Source: Bifidobacterium breve
GTDB taxonomy: Bacteria > Actinomycetota > Acidimicrobiia > IMCC26256 > PALSA-555
Assembly (NCBI GenBank): GCA_945889545.1
Contig: CAMDCC010000223.1
Span: 1 to 5,171 of the forward strand
Reading direction: 5' to 3'
DNA length: 5,171 nucleotides
The translations under genes and the position numbers were made by a program. Under the pieces are notes generated by a model. The model was not told the origin of the DNA. It saw nothing but the letters and a program-made list of their open reading frames with translations, and searched no databases. Below are positions 1-4,503 of this stretch, one piece after another. Numbering within the stretch: the first letter of the stretch is position 1; each line of letters begins with the position of its first letter.

Positions 1-635
1 GTCGAAATCGCAAGGATCTTCGTGACGACAGTTTCGTTGGAAATCAGGCGATGCTCGATCGCCTCTTCGAGAACGTTGACACCAACAAGCGGGCGATTCG
101 CCTGATGGCTGACCACGGACTGTCGTTCGACTTCCCACATCATCAGCCACGGAGCCGCACCGTTCGAGCTTCAGGGCTCCCAAGGCGACGCTTGACGGTC
201 GTCTTGTGTGGTGATCGGCGTGGACGCACGACGATGCACCGGATCGCCCTGTTCGGGTACGACGAAGAAGGTCGTAGAGCGCTCGAGGAGATCGGGCTCA
301 GTATCCGACCGGCCCGGAAGGGCTCAGACGGCTGGCGGTTCGAGACCGCGAACTCGGACATGAGCAAGATCACGGAAACCGTCGAACAGATTCGTGGGGT
401 GCTCGACGTGTCGGTTCATCTCGTGGCGCGGTTGGCCACCAACCCCGACAGCGTTGCGAACACGCTGCCCTTCCTCCCAGCGTCGTCGGTTCGGCCGGGG
501 ATGGTCATGGTTGACGAGGCCGGTGAGTTCGACGTCGTGACCTCCGTTGAGCCGACCGAGATCGATGGAGCTGTCTACGACCTCGACATCGAGCAGACGC
601 ACAACTTCGTGGCCAACGGGATTGTCACCCACAAC
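1..635 (+). other. Intein, C-terminal part, inserted in helicase motif III
   Basis: In-frame protein-splicing element inside the helicase gene. Its C-terminal splicing blocks are clear: block F VYDLDIEQTHNFVANG (573-620) and block G IVTHN followed by Ser (621-638). The penultimate His (630-632) and terminal Asn (633-635) precede the +1 Ser (636-638), which is also the conserved Ser of motif III (usual form GD.DQ-S-IY.FRGA). All residues needed for Asn cyclization and Ser-type transesterification at this end are present, so the element looks active. The Hint fold resumes near 475 (PASSVRPGMVMVDEAGEFD). Bases 3 to ~473 encode at least ~157 residues of insert between the Hint halves, rich in basic residues and with no LAGLIDADG-like motif that I can see. 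The N-terminal splicing half is outside the window. From memory, actinobacterial UvrD inteins carry similar LDRLF, CGDRRG and MHRIALFG segments. The intein call is very secure; the nature of the insert is open. Confidence 0.93.
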
Positions 636-2225
636 TCGGTCTATTCATTTCGCGGGGCTGATGTTCGGAACTTGATGCGGTTTGAAGAGGTGTTTCCCGA
701 CGCGACGATCATCTTGCTGGAGCAGAACTATCGCTCGACGAAGGCGATCCTCGACGCGGCGAACGCGGTGATCGCCAACAACGTCGCCCGAACTCCGAAG
801 CATCTTTGGACAGAGCAGGTTGAGGGGGAGCTGCTCACTCGGTACCAGGCCGAGGACGAGCACGATGAAGCCGCATTCGTGGTGAACGAGATCACGCGCC
901 TCACCGACACGGAGGGGCAGCGATTCCGCGACTGCGCCGTCTTCTACCGCACGAATGCGCAGAGCCGCGTGATCGAGGAACGCATGGTGCGCGCCGGGAT
1001 CCCCTATCGCGTGGTGGGTGGGGTGAAGTTCTACGACCGACGTGAGGTGAAGGACGCGCTGGCCTACCTGCGGGCGCTGGTGAATCCCGACGACGAGGTG
1101 TCGTGGAAGCGCATCGTCAACACTCCGAAGCGAGGCGTGGGCGACACGTCGATCGCCAAAGTCGATGCCTATGCCAAGGCCGGCGGGCTCACGTTCCGTG
1201 ACGCGCTGCGCGAGGCCCCGGCAGCCGGGGTGAGTGGCAAGTCGCTGGGCGGCGTGCGCGACGTGCTCGAGCTCATGGTCGAGTTCGAGAAGATTGCTGC
1301 CGGAGGTGTGGCCCGCACGGTCGAGGCGATGCTCGAGCACACCGGATACCTTGCCGAGCTCGAGTCGGAGCGCACGATCGAGGCCCAGGGTCGCATCGAG
1401 AACCTTCAGGAGTTCGTCGGGGTGTGTCGCGAGTTCGACGAGGCGCTCGACAGTGGCGACGTGTCGGGCCTGCCCGGCATCGCCGGTGTCGGGTCGGCGC
1501 TCGAAGCCGACGGCGCGCCGCCTGCCGCATTCGAAGCACCCCAGGGCCTCGCTCGGCTCCAGGCGTTCCTCGAGGCGATCTCACTCGTCACCGACATGGA
1601 CGCGTCGGAGAACGATCCGCACATGCTCGACGACGAAGGCAACGCCAGCGCGGTCACGCTCATGACCTTGCACTCAGCCAAGGGTCTGGAGTTCCCCGTC
1701 GTGTTCGTGACCGGACTCGAAGACGGCGTGTTCCCGCACATCCGCAGCCTCGGCGATCCGGAGCAGCTCGAAGAGGAGCGGCGCCTCTGTTACGTGGGTA
1801 TCACGCGGGCGCGTGAGCGCCTCTACCTGTGTCACGCGTGGTGTCGCACGTTGTTCGGCAGCACCGACTTCTACCCGCCGAGCCGGTTCCTCGCCGAGAT
1901 CCCGGAAGAGCTCGTCAACGCAATCGGCGAAGAGCGAGCGTATGGGAGCGGGATCGGTCGGCACCGCGAGGCGATCGTCGCGGCTGCGATTCGCGGGAGC
2001 GGCGACCGATACGCACAGCCGTCGGCCACCGCGGCTTCAACGGGCGGACGCGGTGCCGAAGCGATTGGCCTCAAGGTGGGTGACGACGTGGTGCACGAGA
2101 CCTTTGGCGAAGGTGTGATCATCGACATGGAAGGCAGCGGCGACCGCGCCGAGGCGATCATCAACTTCCGGGATGTCGGCGAGAAGCGACTGCTCCTTGC
2201 CTGGGCGCCCCTCGCGAAGGGCTAG
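1..2225 (+). CDS. pcrA: UvrD/PcrA-type ATP-dependent DNA helicase, intein-containing, 5' partial
   Basis: Superfamily 1A 3'-5' DNA helicase (UvrD/PcrA; called UvrD1 in mycobacteria), a cytoplasmic motor for DNA repair and clearing of protein from DNA. The frame is open from base 3, so the ATG at 51 is only an internal Met and the start, Walker A and Walker B motifs lie upstream. After the intein, the C-extein starts with the end of motif III (SVYSFRGADVRN, from 636). It continues with motif IV QNYRST (723-740), FYRTNAQSR (942-968), motif V TLHSAKGLEFPVVF (from 1665) and motif VI YVGITRARERLYL (1791-1829). A C-terminal Tudor-like domain (about 2070-2222, VGDDVVHETFGEGVI) matches the region that contacts RNA polymerase in PcrA. 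The C-extein has 529 residues; with a usual ~240-residue N-part the spliced protein would be ~770, normal for the family. The family call is very secure; the choice between the names pcrA and uvrD1 is convention. Confidence 0.96.
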   Translation, partial: RNRKDLRDDSFVGNQAMLDRLFENVDTNKRAIRLMADHGLSFDFPHHQPRSRTVRASGLPRRRLTVVLCGDRRGRTTMHRIALFGYDEEGRRALEEIGLSIRPARKGSDGWRFETANSDMSKITETVEQIRGVLDVSVHLVARLATNPDSVANTLPFLPASSVRPGMVMVDEAGEFDVVTSVEPTEIDGAVYDLDIEQTHNFVANGIVTHNSVYSFRGADVRNLMRFEEVFPDATIILLEQNYRSTKAILDAANAVIANNVARTPKHLWTEQVEGELLTRYQAEDEHDEAAFVVNEITRLTDTEGQRFRDCAVFYRTNAQSRVIEERMVRAGIPYRVVGGVKFYDRREVKDALAYLRALVNPDDEVSWKRIVNTPKRGVGDTSIAKVDAYAKAGGLTFRDALREAPAAGVSGKSLGGVRDVLELMVEFEKIAAGGVARTVEAMLEHTGYLAELESERTIEAQGRIENLQEFVGVCREFDEALDSGDVSGLPGIAGVGSALEADGAPPAAFEAPQGLARLQAFLEAISLVTDMDASENDPHMLDDEGNASAVTLMTLHSAKGLEFPVVFVTGLEDGVFPHIRSLGDPEQLEEERRLCYVGITRARERLYLCHAWCRTLFGSTDFYPPSRFLAEIPEELVNAIGEERAYGSGIGRHREAIVAAAIRGSGDRYAQPSATAASTGGRGAEAIGLKVGDDVVHETFGEGVIIDMEGSGDRAEAIINFRDVGEKRLLLAWAPLAKG

Positions 2226-2244
2226 CGGCCGAGGCGCTGCCGCT
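2224..2244. terminator. Weak inverted repeat between convergent genes
   Basis: AGCGGC (2224-2229) pairs perfectly with GCCGCT (2239-2244) around a 9-base loop. It starts in the helicase stop codon and fills most of the 22-base gap (2226-2247) between this gene and the convergent minus-strand gene. It could act as a bidirectional terminator, but the stem is only 6 bp and there is no T tract on either side. In a G/C-rich sequence such a stem can arise by chance. Confidence 0.25.
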
Positions 2245-2247
2245 CGA

Positions 2248-2697
2248 TCAGGCGGGCGCGGGCTCGGTCTTGCGCAGGTCCACAAACACCGACGTCTTCG
2301 GCGAGCCGTCGCGAGGACCGATGTGCACCTTGTAGCGCTCGAGGTCGGTGCTCTGGAGCTCGTCGTCGTTGCAGTCGACGTACGCGTCGCGTTGTTCCTT
2401 CCACTTCACGATGCAGTCTTTGGGTCCCGGTGTCCGGTCGAGCACGATCGCCACGATCTGGCCGTCCTCGATGTCGAGCCAGAAGCCGTCGCCGGCGTCG
2501 GGGTTGGAGAAGTAGAGCGGGCTGCCTTCGTGGATGTGCGTTTTCAAGGCTTGTTCCAGGCCGATGAAGAACGCGCCGCCGGTGCTCTCGTTTCGCTGGG
2601 TGGCCAGCCAGATCACGCTGGTAGCGAAGACCGCAGCAACCAGCAGGAAGCTCGCCGTGACGAGGAGGAGACGGCGGTCGGAGCGAGTGGGCGGCAC
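2248..2697 (-). CDS. Single-pass membrane protein with a degenerate Rieske-like domain
   Basis: Predicted 149-residue protein of unknown function. I chose the GTG at 2697-2695 as start because it places a short basic stretch (TRSDRR) directly before one membrane helix (residues ~10-32), giving an N-in, C-out anchor. The frame also stays open to a TTG at 2835, but that version overlaps the next gene's start and adds 46 low-complexity residues. Of the first 30 codons 25 end in G or C, which supports coding on this strand. After the helix, the order HEGSPLYF, GFWLDIEDGQIVAI, PGPKDCIVKW, AYVDCNDDEL, IGPRDG and SVFVDLRK follows a Rieske domain (…G.P…, WL..dG.., CTHLGC.V.W, CPCHGS.F, GPa, V.Vdl). 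Cys95 and Cys109 line up with the two disulfide cysteines, while all four [2Fe-2S] ligand positions are replaced (Pro, Pro, Val, Asn). It therefore should not bind the cluster. The fold assignment is an inference from pattern; the existence of a gene here is fairly secure. Confidence 0.7.
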   Translation of the reverse strand: MPPTRSDRRLLLVTASFLLVAAVFATSVIWLATQRNESTGGAFFIGLEQALKTHIHEGSPLYFSNPDAGDGFWLDIEDGQIVAIVLDRTPGPKDCIVKWKEQRDAYVDCNDDELQSTDLERYKVHIGPRDGSPKTSVFVDLRKTEPAPA

Positions 2698-2781
2698 AGC
2701 CGTGAGTCTTATCGATGGAGGCCGAGCGTCTTCGAAGGAGTGGGATCGGGCATCGCGAACCCGAGCGAGGCGACCCGGGAT

Positions 2782-2787
2782 TAGATT
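2782..2787 (+). promoter_or_regulatory. Candidate -10 box for the cobalamin-binding gene
   Basis: TAGATT fits the actinobacterial -10 pattern TAnnnT in an otherwise G/C-rich stretch. Transcription would begin near 2794-2797 and give a leader of about 40 bases. I see no good -35 hexamer at a 16-18 base spacing, so this is only a candidate. Confidence 0.3.
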
Positions 2788-2793
2788 GAGCCG

Positions 2794-2814
2794 CCCCGGA
2801 GTCGGGGTCGACTC
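2794..2814 (+). promoter_or_regulatory. Two overlapping, mutually exclusive hairpins in the leader of the cobalamin-binding gene
   Basis: CCCCG (2794-2798) pairs with CGGGG (2803-2807) around a GAGT loop. GAGTCG (2799-2804) pairs with CGACTC (2809-2814) around a GGGT loop. The two stems share bases 2799-2807 in part and cannot form together. They lie 7 or more bases upstream of the ribosome binding site. The element is far too small for a cobalamin riboswitch and no B12 box was seen. A regulatory role is speculative. Confidence 0.3.
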
Positions 2815-2820
2815 TGGCGG

Positions 2821-2827
2821 GAAGGGA
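2821..2827 (+). promoter_or_regulatory. Ribosome binding site of the cobalamin-binding gene
   Basis: GAAGGGA lies 7 bases before the ATG at 2835. It supports that start, which also gives the normal N-terminus and length for an IcmB-type subunit. Confidence 0.7.
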
Positions 2828-2834
2828 CGTATCA

Positions 2835-3251
2835 ATGCAGCGGCGCTATCGCGTCGTCATCGCCAAGCCCGGGCTCGACGGGCACGACCGGGGTGCGAAG
2901 GTGATCGCCCGGGCGTTGCGCGATGCGGGCTTCGAGGTGATCTACACCGGGCTGTTCCAGACCCCGGAGCAGATTGCCGAGGCCGCCCTCCAGGAGGATG
3001 CCGACGCCGTCGGGCTGTCGATCCTCTCCGGGGCGCACCTCACGATCTTCCCGAAGGTGGTCCAGCTCCTCGCCGAGCGTGGCCGCAGCGATGTGATCGT
3101 ATTCGGCGGCGGGATCATCCCGCCCGACGACGTCATCACCCTCGAAGCAGCCGGCGTCGCCCGCATGTTCACCCCGGGTGCCCCGCTCGCCGACATCACC
3201 ACCTGGCTCGAGCAGGCTCTCGATGAGCGCGAGGCCAGCCTGACTCAGTAG
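2835..3251 (+). CDS. Cobalamin-binding small subunit of an acyl-CoA mutase (IcmB/MCM C-terminal type)
   Basis: A 138-residue stand-alone B12-binding domain. It matches the C-terminal domain of methylmalonyl-CoA mutase and, as I recall its sequence, the small subunit IcmB of isobutyryl-CoA mutase, which is about 136 residues. Key residues are visible: RVVIAKPGLDGHDRG at 6-20 contains the D-x-H-x-x-G motif (Asp15, His17, Gly20), with His17 as the lower cobalt ligand. SILSG at 62-66 (S-x-L) and FGGGIIP at 90-96 form the rest of the nucleotide-loop pocket. Such subunits assemble with a large TIM-barrel subunit to rearrange the carbon skeleton of acyl-CoAs by adenosylcobalamin radical chemistry. 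No large subunit is in the window, so the substrate (methylmalonyl-, isobutyryl- or 2-hydroxyisobutyryl-CoA) cannot be fixed. The gene ends with two successive TAG codons and sits 97 bases before sucC on the same strand. The family is secure, the substrate is not. Confidence 0.93.
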   Translation: MQRRYRVVIAKPGLDGHDRGAKVIARALRDAGFEVIYTGLFQTPEQIAEAALQEDADAVGLSILSGAHLTIFPKVVQLLAERGRSDVIVFGGGIIPPDDVITLEAAGVARMFTPGAPLADITTWLEQALDEREASLTQ

Positions 3252-3253
3252 TA

Positions 3254-3272
3254 GTTCGCGGTAGAGGCGAAC
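3254..3272 (+). promoter_or_regulatory. Hairpin 1 of the sucC leader
   Basis: GTTCGC (3254-3259) pairs with GCGAAC (3267-3272) around a 7-base loop, immediately after the tandem stop codons of the cobalamin-binding gene. It may be part of a transcription stop or of a structured leader. Confidence 0.3.
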
Positions 3273-3276
3273 GTCC

Positions 3277-3299
3277 GCGGCGCAGGTACCCTGCGCCGC
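3277..3299 (+). terminator. Perfect 10-bp GC-rich hairpin between the cobalamin-binding gene and sucC
   Basis: GCGGCGCAGG (3277-3286) and CCTGCGCCGC (3290-3299) are exact reverse complements with a 3-base TAC spacer; nine of ten pairs are G-C. This is the strongest inverted repeat in the window and lies 26 bases after the upstream stop codon. There is no T run behind it, as in the U-less hairpins often proposed as terminators in actinobacteria. It could instead be a processing or stability element in a mRNA shared with sucCD. Bases TACCCT (3287-3292) in its loop and right arm also fit TAnnnT, so a -10 box is possible, but no -35 partner was found. Confidence 0.4.
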
Positions 3300-3323
3300 A
3301 GTGAGCCGTGGCCCGAGCGGCCC

Positions 3324-3336
3324 GGTGCGAAGCACC
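3324..3336 (+). promoter_or_regulatory. Hairpin directly abutting the sucC ribosome binding site
   Basis: GGTGC (3324-3328) pairs with GCACC (3332-3336) around a GAA triloop. The stem ends one base before AGGAG at 3337. CCC (3321-3323) could also pair with GGG (3343-3345), which would enclose the ribosome site. It may tune sucC initiation; this is an inference from pairing alone. Confidence 0.35.
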
Positions 3337-3341
3337 AGGAG
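3337..3341 (+). promoter_or_regulatory. Ribosome binding site that fixes the sucC start at TTG 3349
   Basis: AGGAG with a 7-base spacer to the TTG at 3349-3351. The in-frame GTG at 3301 has no such site before it and sits just behind a strong hairpin. This site decides the start. Confidence 0.85.
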
Positions 3342-3348
3342 CGGGAAA

Positions 3349-4503
3349 TTGGACCTGTACGAATACCAAGGCAAGCAGCTGTTCGCGAAGTACGACATCC
3401 CGGTGTCATCGGGTGAGGTGGCCAAGACGGTTGACGAGGCCGTCGCCGCGGCCGACCGCATCGGGTACCCGGTGGTCGTCAAGGCGCAGGTACAGGTGGG
3501 CGGACGGGGGAAGGCCGGCGGCATCAAGCTCGCAGCCAATGCCGACGAGTGCCGCACACACGCGTCGAGCATCCTCGGCCTCGATATCAAGGGCCACATC
3601 GTCGAGATCGTGTGGATAGAGCAGGCCAGCGACATCGCGAGTGAGTACTACGCATCGTTCACGCTCGACCGGGCGGCCAAGCTCCACCTCGGGATGCTCT
3701 CGGCGCAGGGCGGTGTCGACATCGAGCAGGTCGCGGCCGAGAGTCCCGATGCCATCTCGCGCATCCATGTAGATCCCGTCGACGGGCTCGATGAGGCGCA
3801 GTGCCGTGCGTGGGTCCTCGCCGCGGGTCTTGACGACGCAGCGAACGACGGAGCGGTCGACCTGCTGCTCAAGCTCTGGCACTGCTACGTGGATGCCGAC
3901 TGCGACCTCGCCGAGGTGAACCCACTCATCCTCAAGCCGGACGGCAAGGTGCACGCGCTCGACGCCAAGGTCACGCTCGACGACAACTCGGTGTTCCGTC
4001 ACCCCGAGTACTCGGAGTACGACGCCACGCAGGTGCGCGACGAACGGGAGACTGCGGCCCACGAGAAGGGGCTCCAGTACGTGGGGCTCGAGGGCTACGT
4101 CGGCATCATCGCCAACGGCGCCGGTCTCGCCATGAGCACCGTCGACATCGTGAGCCAAGTGGGTGGCAAGCCCGCCAACTTCCTCGACATCGGCGGCGGC
4201 GCGAGCGCCGAAGTGATGACCGGCGCGCTCGAAGTGATCAACAACGACCCCAACGTGCGGTCGATCTTCATCAACATCTTCGGTGGGATCACCAAGGGCG
4301 AGGAAGTTGCGAACGGGATCGTCGAGGCACTCAAGCGGGTGTCGATCGACGCGCCGATCGTGATCCGGCTCGACGGCACGAACGCCGACGAGGGCCGAGC
4401 GATCCTCGAACCGCATCTGTCCGACACTCTGCAGATCGAGCCCACGATGGTCGCGGCCGCCGAACGGGTCGTCGAGCTCGCGAAATCACGAGGAGCATCC
4501 TGA
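3349..4503 (+). CDS. sucC: Succinyl-CoA synthetase (ADP/GDP-forming) beta subunit
   Basis: Beta subunit of succinate-CoA ligase, which with SucD converts succinyl-CoA, phosphate and NDP into succinate, CoA and NTP in the TCA cycle. The TTG at 3349 gives MDLYEYQGKQLF, the usual SucC N-terminus, and a 384-residue protein close to the 388 of E. coli. The open frame reaches back to a GTG at 3301, adding 16 residues that do not fit the family. The ATP-grasp region has Lys45 and GGRGKAGG at 51-58. EVNPL at 189-193 supplies the Mg-binding acidic and Asn residues, with Asp205 in DAK. The C-terminal CoA-ligase domain shows NGAGLAM (256-262), NFLDIGGGAS (from 277) and NIFGGI (309-314). The stop TGA shares its A with the sucD ATG. 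I cannot tell ATP from GTP preference by eye. The call is very secure. Confidence 0.98.
   Translation: MDLYEYQGKQLFAKYDIPVSSGEVAKTVDEAVAAADRIGYPVVVKAQVQVGGRGKAGGIKLAANADECRTHASSILGLDIKGHIVEIVWIEQASDIASEYYASFTLDRAAKLHLGMLSAQGGVDIEQVAAESPDAISRIHVDPVDGLDEAQCRAWVLAAGLDDAANDGAVDLLLKLWHCYVDADCDLAEVNPLILKPDGKVHALDAKVTLDDNSVFRHPEYSEYDATQVRDERETAAHEKGLQYVGLEGYVGIIANGAGLAMSTVDIVSQVGGKPANFLDIGGGASAEVMTGALEVINNDPNVRSIFINIFGGITKGEEVANGIVEALKRVSIDAPIVIRLDGTNADEGRAILEPHLSDTLQIEPTMVAAAERVVELAKSRGAS
4490..4495 (+). promoter_or_regulatory. Ribosome binding site of sucD inside the end of sucC
   Basis: GAGGAG lies within the last codons of sucC, 7 bases before the ATG at 4503. It confirms the sucD start and the one-base stop/start overlap. 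Confidence 0.8.

Larger units (their letters stand above)
2698..2834. other. Divergent intergenic region
   Basis: Spacer of 137 bases between the start of the minus-strand membrane-protein gene and the cobalamin-binding gene. It should hold promoters for both directions. On the minus strand, TAAGAC lies 9-14 bases before the GTG with no purine-rich ribosome site, which would fit a leaderless transcript but is weak evidence. On the plus strand there is a better -10 candidate and a hairpin pair, listed separately. Confidence 0.6.

Noticed and set aside
51..53. ATG at 51 as the start of the helicase gene
   Set aside because: The frame is open back to base 3, and the protein here is inside an intein; the Walker motifs and N-intein must lie upstream.
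645..1340. Minus-strand 231-codon open frame opposite the helicase
   Set aside because: Antisense shadow of well-conserved helicase motifs, with no recognisable features of its own.
2173..2784. Plus-strand 203-codon open frame opposite the membrane-protein gene
   Set aside because: Its translation is Val/Arg/Ala-rich without motifs, overlaps the end of the helicase, and mirrors the minus-strand gene, which has G/C-rich third positions and a membrane helix.
2698..2834. Cobalamin riboswitch upstream of the B12-subunit gene
   Set aside because: The region is only 137 bases, with a leader of about 40 from the candidate promoter, and no B12-box-like sequence was seen.
2698..2835. N-terminal extension of the minus-strand gene to the TTG at 2835
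   Set aside because: It overlaps the ribosome site and ATG of the cobalamin-binding gene and adds a Pro/Arg-rich stretch ahead of a natural signal-anchor.
3406..4416. Minus-strand 336-codon open frame opposite sucC
   Set aside because: Antisense shadow of sucC in a G/C-rich genome; the translation is rich in His, Val, Asp and Arg and has no family features.
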